The position numbers and the translations under genes are program-made. DNA of 16,450 nucleotides. Origin: Proteiniphilum sp. (GTDB taxonomy: Bacteria; Bacteroidota; Bacteroidia; Bacteroidales; Dysgonomonadaceae). Below, in pieces: positions 7,249 to 14,301 of the stretch. The notes below the pieces were generated by a model, which was not told the DNA's origin, made no database searches, and saw nothing but the letters and a program-made list of their open reading frames with translations. The stretch spans positions 1 to 16,450 of the forward strand of contig JAIRSV010000059.1 in assembly GCA_031255275.1 (NCBI GenBank). Reading direction: 5' to 3'. Within the stretch, counting starts at the first letter, position 1; the number at the start of each line of letters is the position of its first letter.

Positions 7249-7268
7249 GGGCAAGGCATGCCTTGCCC
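7249..7268. repeat. Perfect 20-bp palindrome
   Basis: GGGCAAGGCATGCCTTGCCC is fully self-complementary. It sits between hairpin unit 4 and the right arm of the composite element. No T-run follows on either strand, so it is not a simple terminator. It could be a protein-binding site or another repeat building block. Confidence 0.85.
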
Positions 7269-7284
7269 TGCTTTCTTTATCGTT

Positions 7285-7332
7285 CGTCGGGGCGGGTGCT
7301 CCCGCCCCTTGCCACTCGGGCGCTCCCCGAGC
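7285..7332 (+). repeat. GC-rich double-hairpin repeat family A, copy 3
   Basis: The right arm of the composite element and the exact inverse of 6999-7046. A fragment with the same ending (CGGCGCCCCCCGAGCTG, 7389-7405) follows 57 bp later, right after the small hairpin GCGCCG-gaa-CGGCGC, and may be a truncated fourth copy. Confidence 0.9.
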
Positions 7333-7451
7333 TGATTTTCTCCACTTCTCCGCTTCTTCTCTTCACAAGCCTCATCATTGCGCCGGAACGGCGCCCCCCG
7401 AGCTGTGTGCTTTCTCCGCATTGCCACATTCTCTCATCAGCATTTTTTTAT

Positions 7452-7459
7452 TACCTTTG
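7452..7459 (+). promoter_or_regulatory. -7 box of the DUF1599-folE operon promoter (TACCTTTG)
   Basis: TACCTTTG is an exact TAnnTTTG match, preceded by a T/A-rich tract and 37 bp before the ATG at 7497. It lies just outside the repeat block. No TTTG is seen at the right -33 distance. It is the only promoter-like site I see before the five-gene run. Confidence 0.6.
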
Positions 7460-7496
7460 TCCGCATGTTTCAGTAAAACAGACATACAAATTCGAA

Positions 7497-8045
7497 ATGG
7501 ACACTACCTACCATCAATTTGACGAAGTACTCGCTCTCTGCCGAGATCTGTTCGCTAAAAAACTGAAGGACTACGGTACGGCATGGAGAATCCTCCGCCC
7601 CGAGTCTGTCACCGACCAGATCTTTATCAAGGCAAAGCGCGTGCGCACGCTCGAAATGGCGAAGGACTGCAAGGTGGCCGGCGAAGGTATTTTCCCCGAA
7701 TATGTCGGCATAGTGAACTATGGCCTCATCGGGCTGATCCAGCTCGAACTGGGCTATGCCGACCAGGCTGACATTCCGGCCGAAAAGGCGCTGACGCTTT
7801 ATGACCGCTTCGCGGCTGAATCGAAGACGCTGATGGAGGCCAAAAACCATGATTACGGCGAAGCATGGCGCAACATGCGGATCAGCTCCTGTACCGACCT
7901 GATCCTGATGAAGATTCAACGCACGAAAGAGATTGAAGCCAACAGCGGTAAAACACTCGTGTCCGAAGGCATCGACGCCAATTATAAAGACATGATCAAT
8001 TATGCCATATTCGGACTGATCAAACTGCACTTCGGAAAAGAATAA
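7497..8045 (+). CDS. DUF1599 protein with two tandem domain copies
   Basis: The 182-residue soluble protein is built of two clear repeats, residues 21-84 and 115-178. Matching blocks are DYGTAWR and DYGEAWR, TDQIFIKAKRVRTLE and TDLILMKIQRTKEIE, GEGIFPEYVGIVNYGLIGLI and SEGIDANYKDMINYAIFGLI. This is the DUF1599 architecture of Bacteroidota. The family's biochemistry is not established. The K-x-DYG, K-x-x-R and helical Tyr/Asn pattern recalls all-alpha nucleotide pyrophosphohydrolases, which is an inference only. The frame is open upstream to an ATG at 7056, but those 147 codons are translated repeat DNA and span the promoter box, so ATG 7497 (MDTTYHQFDEVLALC) is used. It is the first gene of a probable operon, 44 bp before the DoxX gene. 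Confidence 0.88.
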   Translation: MDTTYHQFDEVLALCRDLFAKKLKDYGTAWRILRPESVTDQIFIKAKRVRTLEMAKDCKVAGEGIFPEYVGIVNYGLIGLIQLELGYADQADIPAEKALTLYDRFAAESKTLMEAKNHDYGEAWRNMRISSCTDLILMKIQRTKEIEANSGKTLVSEGIDANYKDMINYAIFGLIKLHFGKE

Positions 8046-8089
8046 TAACCGGCCGGCAAAGCCAAATCCCCGCACAGACAAGATTAAAA

Positions 8090-9256
8090 ATGAGCTTAAC
8101 GAACAAAACAGTGAAATATCCGGTCGAAATATCCCGCATCATCGTCGGAGCAACCTTCCTGTTCTCCGGATTCGTGAAAGCAGTCGATCCGCTCGGCCTT
8201 TCCTACAAGATGGAAGACTACCTGACCGAACTGAATCTCACCACACTTTTCCCGCTGGCCCTGCCCGCCGCCGTCCTTATGGTGACGGTCGAATTTTCCC
8301 TCGGCCTCTTCCTCCTGCTCGGCCTCTTCCGGAAGTGGACGGTGCGCCTGACCCTCCTGCTCATGATCTTCTTCACGCCACTCACGCTCTGGATCGCCAT
8401 AGCCAACCCGGTAAAGGACTGCGGATGCTTCGGCGACGCATTTATCATCAGCAACTGGCAGACCTTTTACAAAAACCTGGTGCTCCTGGCCGGAACGATC
8501 CTGCTGACGGCGAAATGGAAACAAATCACCCCGCTCCTCCGGAGAAAGGGAAAACTCATCGCCGCACCCCTCACAATACTCTCCTGCCTGCTGTTCTCCC
8601 TGCACAACATATACCGGCTGCCCGTACTGGATTTCCGACCCTACAAAATCGGCGCCAGTATTCCCCGGCAAATGACAGTCGATCCCGCAAAGGCAGACGT
8701 GCTGGAAACCCTCTTCATCTACAGCAAGGGAGGCGAAGAGAAGGAATTTACCGAAGAGAACTATCCGTGGAACGACTCCACGTGGACATTTGTAAGGATG
8801 AAAACGAAACTGGTGAAGAAGGGTGAAAAGCCCGCCATCGAAGACTTCACCGTAGAAACACTCCGGTATGACGAAGCCTCCGCCTCCCGCTACGCCGGCG
8901 AAGATATTACCGGCAACCTCCTCTCATCACCCACCCCCACCTTCCTGATGATCGCCTGTTTGCTGGAGAAGACGAACCTGCGACACCTGGAACGCTTCAG
9001 AGAAGTACATCGCTACGCCGCAGAAAAAGGCTGCCTCTTCTATCTCCTCACCGCATCGTCCGCCGTCACGGTGGACAAATGGGAGCAAAAGCACCAAACC
9101 GGATTTCAGTTCTGCCACGCCGACGAGCGGGTACTGAAAACCATGATCCGGGCAAATCCCGGACTGATGCTGCTGAAAGAGGGAACGGTGACCGGCAAGT
9201 GGGACGACAGCAACGTGCCGGACAGAACACGGCTGGACAAATCATTGAATTTTTAA
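8090..9256 (+). CDS. DoxX/MauE-like membrane protein with C-terminal thioredoxin-like region
   Basis: The 388-residue protein sits in the inner membrane. Residues 1-175 hold about five hydrophobic segments (roughly 15-30, 52-80, 86-106, 127-141, 157-173) and match the DoxX/MauE type. A motif CGCFGD (111-116) between segments 3 and 4 is a likely redox-active cysteine pair, as in MauE-like proteins that support disulphide chemistry. The C-terminal 200 residues are soluble. Their end (about 285-385, including PTFLMIACLLEKT and a NPGLMLLKEGTVTGKW block) looks like a TlpA/thioredoxin fold that has lost its CxxC. The electron partner is unknown. It starts 44 bp after the DUF1599 gene and ends 22 bp before tpiA, so it is within the operon. 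Confidence 0.85.
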   Translation: MSLTNKTVKYPVEISRIIVGATFLFSGFVKAVDPLGLSYKMEDYLTELNLTTLFPLALPAAVLMVTVEFSLGLFLLLGLFRKWTVRLTLLLMIFFTPLTLWIAIANPVKDCGCFGDAFIISNWQTFYKNLVLLAGTILLTAKWKQITPLLRRKGKLIAAPLTILSCLLFSLHNIYRLPVLDFRPYKIGASIPRQMTVDPAKADVLETLFIYSKGGEEKEFTEENYPWNDSTWTFVRMKTKLVKKGEKPAIEDFTVETLRYDEASASRYAGEDITGNLLSSPTPTFLMIACLLEKTNLRHLERFREVHRYAAEKGCLFYLLTASSAVTVDKWEQKHQTGFQFCHADERVLKTMIRANPGLMLLKEGTVTGKWDDSNVPDRTRLDKSLNF

Positions 9257-9278
9257 TTATATATATTTTATAAACCGT

Positions 9279-10034
9279 ATGAGAAAGAACATTGTAGCAG
9301 GCAACTGGAAAATGAACAAAAGCCTGCAGGAAGGAATTGCACTGGCAAGAGAATTGAACGAAGCGCTGAAAGGCAAAACCGTGCACTGCAAAGTAATAAT
9401 CGGTACGCCATACATACACCTGTCAAGCGCCGTCAGCAGCGTCGACACAGACAGGATAGGCGTTGCCGCCCAGAATTGCGCCGACAAAGAATCAGGCGCC
9501 TATACCGGCGAAGTATCGGCATCAATGATCGCCTCCACCGGCGCCCGGTATGTGATTTTGGGACACAGCGAACGCCGCGCCTACTATCACGAGACGCCCG
9601 AAATACTGAAGGAAAAGGTGAAACTGGCACTTACCGCCGGCCTCACCCCCATCTTCTGCATCGGAGAAGTACTGGAAGAAAGAGAATCAGGCAAACACTT
9701 CGATACGGTGAAATCGCAGATCGAAGCCTCCCTCTTCGACCTTTCACCCGAAGATTTCGCCAAACTCATACTGGCTTACGAACCGGTCTGGGCCATCGGA
9801 ACGGGAAGAACAGCCTCCCCCGCCCAGGCACAGGAGATGCACGCCTTCATCCGCAGGACGCTGGCCGCAAAATATGGCGAAGAGATCGCCGATAATACCT
9901 CCATCCTCTATGGCGGAAGCGCCAATGCAGGGAATGCGAAAGAACTCTTCTCCAATCCCGATGTAGACGGCGGCCTCATCGGCGGCGCCTCACTGAGCGC
10001 AGACAAGTTTATGCCCATCATCGAAGCATTCTAA
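9279..10034 (+). CDS. tpiA: Triosephosphate isomerase
   Basis: TpiA interconverts dihydroxyacetone phosphate and glyceraldehyde 3-phosphate in glycolysis and gluconeogenesis as a cytoplasmic dimer. The 251 residues have all catalytic landmarks: NWKMN with N9 and K11, GHSERR with the electrophile H96, AYEPVWAIGTG with the base E168 and the start of the flexible lid loop, and the phosphate-binding YGGSANAGN near the C-terminus. Start ATG 9279 is 22 bp after the DoxX gene and the SPOR gene begins 18 bp after the stop. It thus lies inside the operon rather than with other glycolysis genes. Confidence 0.98.
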   Translation: MRKNIVAGNWKMNKSLQEGIALARELNEALKGKTVHCKVIIGTPYIHLSSAVSSVDTDRIGVAAQNCADKESGAYTGEVSASMIASTGARYVILGHSERRAYYHETPEILKEKVKLALTAGLTPIFCIGEVLEERESGKHFDTVKSQIEASLFDLSPEDFAKLILAYEPVWAIGTGRTASPAQAQEMHAFIRRTLAAKYGEEIADNTSILYGGSANAGNAKELFSNPDVDGGLIGGASLSADKFMPIIEAF

Positions 10035-10052
10035 ACCCGTCACACAAAAGCT

Positions 10053-10583
10053 ATGAGACATCTCCGTCGCTACACCCTTCTTTTTCTGCTGCTGCCGGTC
10101 TTCGCCGGCGCCGGCGCCGGCGCCCAGTCGCCGCAAAGGAAAGAGATACTGCAAGAGTTAAACTCCACCGTTTACGGCAAAGGGCGCGTCACCGTCTATG
10201 AGGACGAAAGCATCGGGCACATACTGGGACGCCCGATGTCTCCCCCCCGAAAGGTATACACCAGCGCAGACGGGGCGACGCAGTATTATCGCGTACGCGG
10301 TTACAAGATACAGGCCTTTTCGGGAAACGACCAGCGCACCTCCAAAAACGAAGCGCAACAGAAACAGCAGCAGATCAACAGCGCATACCCCGCTCACGAA
10401 ACGACAGTCCTTTTCGAATCACCCTTCTGGCGATTGCGGGTAGGAAACTTCGAGCACCGGCACGAAGCCGAAGAGGTGATGAAGGAGATGATAAAAACGT
10501 TTCCCTCATTCGGGAAGGAGATGTACATAGTGGTAGACGAAGTAAAGATACCCCTCGACCACACATACGGAGAAGAGCATTGA
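10053..10583 (+). CDS. Exported SPOR-domain protein
   Basis: The 176-residue protein has an N-terminal signal peptide (basic MRHLRR, hydrophobic TLLFLLLPVF, cleavage expected near AGAGAQ at about residue 24), so it is periplasmic. Residues 80-160 (beginning YYRVRGYKIQAFSGND, later PFWRLRVGNFEHRHEAEEV) match the SPOR fold, which in known proteins binds denuded peptidoglycan at division sites. No lipobox cysteine is present. The DNA for the signal peptide contains four in-frame GCCGGC-like hexamers (10104-10124). Between tpiA (18 bp) and folE (60 bp), it is probably part of the operon. A role in cell-wall or division work is inferred. Confidence 0.87.
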   Translation: MRHLRRYTLLFLLLPVFAGAGAGAQSPQRKEILQELNSTVYGKGRVTVYEDESIGHILGRPMSPPRKVYTSADGATQYYRVRGYKIQAFSGNDQRTSKNEAQQKQQQINSAYPAHETTVLFESPFWRLRVGNFEHRHEAEEVMKEMIKTFPSFGKEMYIVVDEVKIPLDHTYGEEH

Positions 10584-10643
10584 GACACCACCGTAACACC
10601 GTACGGAAACAGCACACAGAACAGAAAACAGAAACCAGAACAG

Positions 10644-11216
10644 ATGTCTTCCGAAGAATTGGAGAAAAACAGGTCGGTCATCGCCGGTCACATGCGCGAA
10701 ATCCTCTCACTCCTGGGGGAGGATGAGCGCCGCGAAGGATTGACGCGAACGCCCGAACGGGTGGCAAAGGCCATGCAACACCTGACGAAGGGATACTGGC
10801 AGGATCCGGAAGCGATATTGCGTTCGGCCCTGTTCCGGGAAGACTACCGGCAGATGGTAATCGTGAAGGATATTGACCTCTTCTCGCTGTGCGAGCATCA
10901 CCTGCTCCCATTCTTCGGAAAGGCGCACGTAGCCTACATTCCCGACGGATATATCACCGGATTGAGTAAAATCGCCCGGACGGTAGACGTATTCGCCCGG
11001 CGACTGCAGGTGCAGGAACGCCTTACTACCCAAATCAAAGAGTGTATCCAGAAGACGCTGAACCCTATGGGTGTGATGGTCGTGATCGAAGCGCAGCACA
11101 TGTGCATGCAGATGCGGGGCGTGGAAAAGCAGCACTCCGTTACCACCACTTCCGACTTTACCGGCGTCTTCCGCGAACAGAAAACCCGCGAGGAGTTTAT
11201 CGCACTCATCAGGTAA
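10644..11216 (+). CDS. folE: GTP cyclohydrolase I
   Basis: FolE converts GTP to 7,8-dihydroneopterin triphosphate, the first step of tetrahydrofolate (and queuosine-type pterin) synthesis, as a cytoplasmic zinc-dependent multimer. The 190-residue product is of the usual length. Zinc ligands match family positions C83 and H86 (in SLCEHHLLPFFGKAHVAY) and C154 (in QHMCMQMRGV). EGLTRTPERVAKAM near residue 31 and GLSKIARTVDVFARRLQVQE (106-125) are further signatures. The start ATG 10644 gives MSSEELEKNRSVIAGHMREI. It is the last gene of the run begun at 7497; its stop is only 26 bp from the convergent typA stop, and no hairpin terminator fits in that gap. Confidence 0.98.
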   Translation: MSSEELEKNRSVIAGHMREILSLLGEDERREGLTRTPERVAKAMQHLTKGYWQDPEAILRSALFREDYRQMVIVKDIDLFSLCEHHLLPFFGKAHVAYIPDGYITGLSKIARTVDVFARRLQVQERLTTQIKECIQKTLNPMGVMVVIEAQHMCMQMRGVEKQHSVTTTSDFTGVFREQKTREEFIALIR

Positions 11217-11242
11217 TCCGCGCCTTTCTTCCCCGTCCGTAA

Positions 11243-13045
11243 TTACCCCCTCTTGACCGCCCGCTTGCGGTCATTTTCATCCAGCAGTATCTTGCGGATG
11301 CGCATGTGCCTGGGCGTCACCTCCACATACTCGTCCTCCCTGATGTATTCCAGCGCCTCCTCGAGGCTGAAAATCACAGGCGGAGCCAGTTGCGCCTTAT
11401 CGTCGCTTCCCGACGCACGCACGTTAGTCAGCTTCTTCGATTTGGTGACGTTGACCACCAGATCGCCCTCCTTATTGTGTTCGCCCACTACCTGCCCTTC
11501 GTAAACATCCGTCTGCGGCTTGATGAAGAATTTGCCCCTGTCCTGCAGCTTGTCCAGCGCATAAGCATATACATTCCCCGATTCCCCGGCGATGATGGAA
11601 CCATTCTGTCGCTTTTCGATATTCCCCCTCCACGGCCGGAAGTCCAGGAAACGGTGCGCCATGATAGCCTCCCCGGCGGAAAGGGTGAGCACAATATTAT
11701 TCAGTCCGATGATACCGCGCGACGGGATCACAAACTCCATGTGCATACGGTTTCCCCTGTTCTCCATGGAGAGCAGCTCTCCCCTGCGGCGGGTGATGAC
11801 GTCGATGATCTTGCTGGCCGGCTCCTCCGGAAGGTTCACCGTGAGCTGTTCCACCGGCTCATGCTTCTCGCCGCCGATCTCCTTGATGATCACCTGCGGC
11901 TGCCCCACCTGCAACTCATACCCCTCGCGACGCATGGTCTCGATCAGCACCGAGAGGTGCAGTACCCCCCGTCCGTACACGATCCATGAATCGGAACTGC
12001 CGGTTTCCTCCACGCGGAGCGCCAGGTTTTTGTCCAGTTCCCTTACCAGTCGCTCGTAGATGTGTCGCGAAGTCACATATTTCCCGTCCTGCCCGAAAAA
12101 AGGGGAGTTGTTGATGGTGAACAGCATCGACATGGTCGGCTCGTCGATAGCAATAGGGTCAAGCGGTTGCGGTTTGTCCGGATCGGTAATGGTATCCCCG
12201 ATGTCGAACCCCTCGATCCCGATCAGCGCACAGATGTCGCCGGAGGCAGCCTCATCCGTCCTGACGCGTCCCAGTCCCTCAAACAGGTTTACCTCCTTGA
12301 TGCGAATCCTTTTGATACTCCCGTCCCGCTTGCAAAGGGCGTAATCCCTGTTGGAGGCGATCGTGCCGCGATGCACGCGACCGACGGCGATACGTCCTAC
12401 ATAGCTGGAGAAGTCGAGAGAGGTGATCAGCATCTGCGGTATCCCTTCCTGCACTTTGGGGGCAGGGATATACCTGATGATGGCGTCCAGCAGGGGAGTG
12501 ATGCCGGTGGACGGTTTCTGCCAGTCGTCCGACATCCATCCCTGCTTGGCAGAGCCGTAAACGGTAGGGAAGTCAAGCTGCTCCTCGGTAGCGTCGAGGC
12601 TGAACATCAGGTCGAACACGTTCTCCTGTACCTCCTCGGGCCGGCAGTTAGGCTTGTCCACCTTGTTGATTACCAAAATGGGTTTCAGGCCGATCTCCAG
12701 CGCCTTTTGCAATACGAAGCGGGTTTGCGGCATAGGCCCTTCAAAAGCGTCGACCACCAGCAGACAGCCGTCCGCCATGTTGAGCACACGCTCCACTTCG
12801 CCGCCGAAGTCGGCATGTCCCGGTGTGTCAATAATATTTATTTTGATGTCGCGGTATCGTATGGAGACATTCTTCGAGAGGATGGTGATACCCCGTTCAC
12901 GTTCCAGGTCGTTGCTGTCGAGGATCAGATCCTCCGCCGGGCGGTTATCCCTGAAGAGGTGTCCCGCCATCAGCATTTTGTCCACCAGCGTGGTTTTACC
13001 GTGGTCGACATGGGCTATGATGGCTATATTCCGGATATTCTGCAT
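11243..13045 (-). CDS. typA: Translational GTPase TypA/BipA
   Basis: TypA/BipA is a ribosome-binding GTPase of the EF-G family that assists 50S assembly and stress or cold adaptation. The 600-residue length is normal. G1 is AHVDHGKTT (11-19), G2 RGITI (51-55), G3 DTPGH (73-77) and G4 NKVD (127-130). EF-G-like domains and the TypA C-terminal domain follow. The frame extends 19 codons upstream to an ATG at 13102, but the -7 box TACCTTTG lies inside that stretch, so ATG 13045 (MQNIRNIAIIAHVDHGKTT) is the start. It is transcribed divergently from the TonB_C-like gene and converges on folE. Confidence 0.97.
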   Translation of the reverse strand: MQNIRNIAIIAHVDHGKTTLVDKMLMAGHLFRDNRPAEDLILDSNDLERERGITILSKNVSIRYRDIKINIIDTPGHADFGGEVERVLNMADGCLLVVDAFEGPMPQTRFVLQKALEIGLKPILVINKVDKPNCRPEEVQENVFDLMFSLDATEEQLDFPTVYGSAKQGWMSDDWQKPSTGITPLLDAIIRYIPAPKVQEGIPQMLITSLDFSSYVGRIAVGRVHRGTIASNRDYALCKRDGSIKRIRIKEVNLFEGLGRVRTDEAASGDICALIGIEGFDIGDTITDPDKPQPLDPIAIDEPTMSMLFTINNSPFFGQDGKYVTSRHIYERLVRELDKNLALRVEETGSSDSWIVYGRGVLHLSVLIETMRREGYELQVGQPQVIIKEIGGEKHEPVEQLTVNLPEEPASKIIDVITRRRGELLSMENRGNRMHMEFVIPSRGIIGLNNIVLTLSAGEAIMAHRFLDFRPWRGNIEKRQNGSIIAGESGNVYAYALDKLQDRGKFFIKPQTDVYEGQVVGEHNKEGDLVVNVTKSKKLTNVRASGSDDKAQLAPPVIFSLEEALEYIREDEYVEVTPRHMRIRKILLDENDRKRAVKRG

Positions 13046-13071
13046 GTAAAAACAATCTTTTTTTAAGGGCG

Positions 13072-13079
13072 CAAAGGTA
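13072..13079 (-). promoter_or_regulatory. typA: -7 box of typA promoter (TACCTTTG)
   Basis: The minus strand reads TACCTTTG, an exact TAnnTTTG match, 26 bp before the typA ATG. It gives a very short leader (about 20 nt) and decides against the upstream in-frame ATG at 13102. The -33 element is not clear. Confidence 0.6.
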
Positions 13080-13123
13080 CGGATTTTCAGCGAGAAATTC
13101 ATAATGCGTCTGTTTTAAAAAGC

Positions 13124-13155
13124 TTTGTGCGAACCGATGGTTTTTTATATCTTTG
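13124..13155 (+). promoter_or_regulatory. Promoter of TonB_C-like gene: TTTG-N20-TATCTTTG
   Basis: TTTG (13124-13127) and TATCTTTG (13148-13155) are 20 bp apart, fitting the Bacteroidota consensus. The ATG at 13206 follows after about 50 bp. It is arranged back to back with the typA promoter. Confidence 0.75.
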
Positions 13156-13205
13156 TTCCCGGGGTTAGAACCGGTAATAACACCATTTCAAAGCATATAA
13201 GTCAA

Positions 13206-14081
13206 ATGAATATACGTAAGTTTCTCTTTGTTTTCGCGGTATCCGTTCTCGTCTGGAGCTTCGCCGCGAAGCAGTCAATTGTCACGGCGCAGGAAGCGCC
13301 GCTCTCGAACAGCAACAGGATTGTTCGGGATCCCGATGTCATGCCTGTTTATCCGGGGGGAACTCCGGAACTGCACCGGTTTATCTCCGGCACGTTGAAA
13401 TATCCCGACGAAGCGAAGGAACGCAACATACAGGGACTGGTAGTATATACATTCGTGGTAGAGAAAGACGGCTCACTCTCGAACTTTAAGATTATCCATC
13501 GCGCAGATTCGCTGCTCAACGGAGAAGCGCTGCGCATACTGCAAGCCATGCCGCGCTGGCGTCCCGCCAGGCACAAGGGACTGACAGTGCGTTCGGAGAC
13601 ATACGTACCCATGTACTTCAGGCTTAATCAGAACGCAGGGGCGGTAGCCGGCAGTCCCGTCCAGCCCGTCCGCGATTATTCCAAGACCGACCCCGGGGTA
13701 GTGGAGAACAACATTATTTATACAATCGTAGACAGGATGCCGCAGTACGTCTATGGAGAGTCGGGACTCTCCGCCTTCATTGCGCATAATCTCCGCTATC
13801 CGGTCAAAGCGCTGCAGGACGGTATCGAAGGGCGGATCCTCTGCTCGTTTATTGTGGCCGGCGACGGTTCCATTTCGAATATAGAGGTGGTGGAAGGATC
13901 GGATGAGCTGCTCAACGCAGAGGCCGTCCGTGTGCTGGGGCTTATGCCGAAATGGATTCCGGGCGAGAATAATGGCGAAAAGGTACATGTGAAATGCCTT
14001 CTGCCCGTAGACTTCGTGATAGATGAGGATCCGATTCCGCCGTTTCCGCCCGGAGGGACTGTGACGGAGAAGAAATGGTGA
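13206..14081 (+). CDS. Exported protein with two tandem TonB C-terminal-like domains
   Basis: The 291-residue product begins with a signal peptide (MNIRKFLFVFAVSVLVWSF, cleavage near VTAQ-EAP), so it is periplasmic or weakly anchored. Two TonB_C-like domains follow. The first spans about 46-142 (PVYPGGTPELHRFISGTLKY, then QGLVVYTFVVEKDGSLSNFK and MPRWRPARHKGL). The second spans about 170-275 (MPQYVYGESGLSAFIAHNL, then GRILCSFIVAGDGSISNIEV and MPKWIPGENNGEKV). TonB itself passes energy to outer-membrane receptors, but this protein lacks the Pro-rich linker and ExbB/ExbD neighbours, so that role is unlikely. The function is unknown. The upstream in-frame ATG 13125 would overlap the promoter, so ATG 13206 is chosen. 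Confidence 0.85.
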   Translation: MNIRKFLFVFAVSVLVWSFAAKQSIVTAQEAPLSNSNRIVRDPDVMPVYPGGTPELHRFISGTLKYPDEAKERNIQGLVVYTFVVEKDGSLSNFKIIHRADSLLNGEALRILQAMPRWRPARHKGLTVRSETYVPMYFRLNQNAGAVAGSPVQPVRDYSKTDPGVVENNIIYTIVDRMPQYVYGESGLSAFIAHNLRYPVKALQDGIEGRILCSFIVAGDGSISNIEVVEGSDELLNAEAVRVLGLMPKWIPGENNGEKVHVKCLLPVDFVIDEDPIPPFPPGGTVTEKKW

Positions 14082-14129
14082 GCAGTCCTGAATAAGCGTT
14101 ACGGTTTATTGGACGGAATTAAATGATTT

Positions 14130-14174
14130 ATCGGAGAGAAACCAGGGTTGACCCTGTTTCTCTCCGATTTTTTA
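14130..14174 (+). terminator. Strong intrinsic terminator
   Basis: ATCGGAGAGAAAC plus AGGG (one bulged C) pairs with CCCT plus GTTTCTCTCCGAT, about 17 bp of stem with a TTGA loop, followed by TTTTTTATA. It ends the TonB_C-like transcript 48 bp after its stop. The remaining 14175-14301 spacer shows nothing else clear. Confidence 0.88.
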
Positions 14175-14301
14175 TATGTTCTGATTTTTACTTCCGGGGA
14201 TGAATGAAGCGCTGCCGGGTTTCAAAAATATGCTGCTTTACTGACATGGATATGGATACGGACACGAAGACAGGCAGGGTCGGACGTGACCGGGTAAAGG
14301 G

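Larger units (their letters stand above)
6973..7360. mobile_element. Composite REP-like/MITE-like element bounded by inverted repeats
   Basis: Outer arms 6973-7052 and 7283-7360 are inverted copies of each other, with a perfect 48-bp core (6999-7046 against 7285-7332) and looser similarity outward (TTTTCTCC and CTTCTC-GCTTCT blocks). Between them lie four short hairpin units in mixed orientation (7058-7086, 7114-7140, 7151-7176, 7201-7230) and a 20-bp palindrome (7249-7268). Nothing in it looks like a protein: open frames that cross it are hairpin repeats read through. It fills the spacer between the divergent prs and DUF1599 promoters. It may be a non-autonomous element moved by a transposase elsewhere, but no target-site duplication was identified by eye. 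Confidence 0.65.

Noticed and set aside
7058..7332. CRISPR array
   Set aside because: Repeats are in both orientations, unequal in length and not separated by regular spacers, and there are no cas genes.
7056..7496. 147-codon N-terminal extension of the DUF1599 protein
   Set aside because: It is a read-through of the hairpin repeats and includes the promoter box; the DUF1599 homology starts after 7497.
11217..11242. Terminator between folE and typA
   Set aside because: The 26-bp gap has no hairpin; any terminator must lie within the convergent coding ends.
13046..13102. 19-codon N-terminal extension of TypA
   Set aside because: It contains the TACCTTTG promoter box, and TypA proteins start at MQNIRNIAI.
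13125..13205. 27-codon N-terminal extension of the TonB_C-like protein
   Set aside because: It overlaps the promoter and would bury the signal peptide inside the protein.
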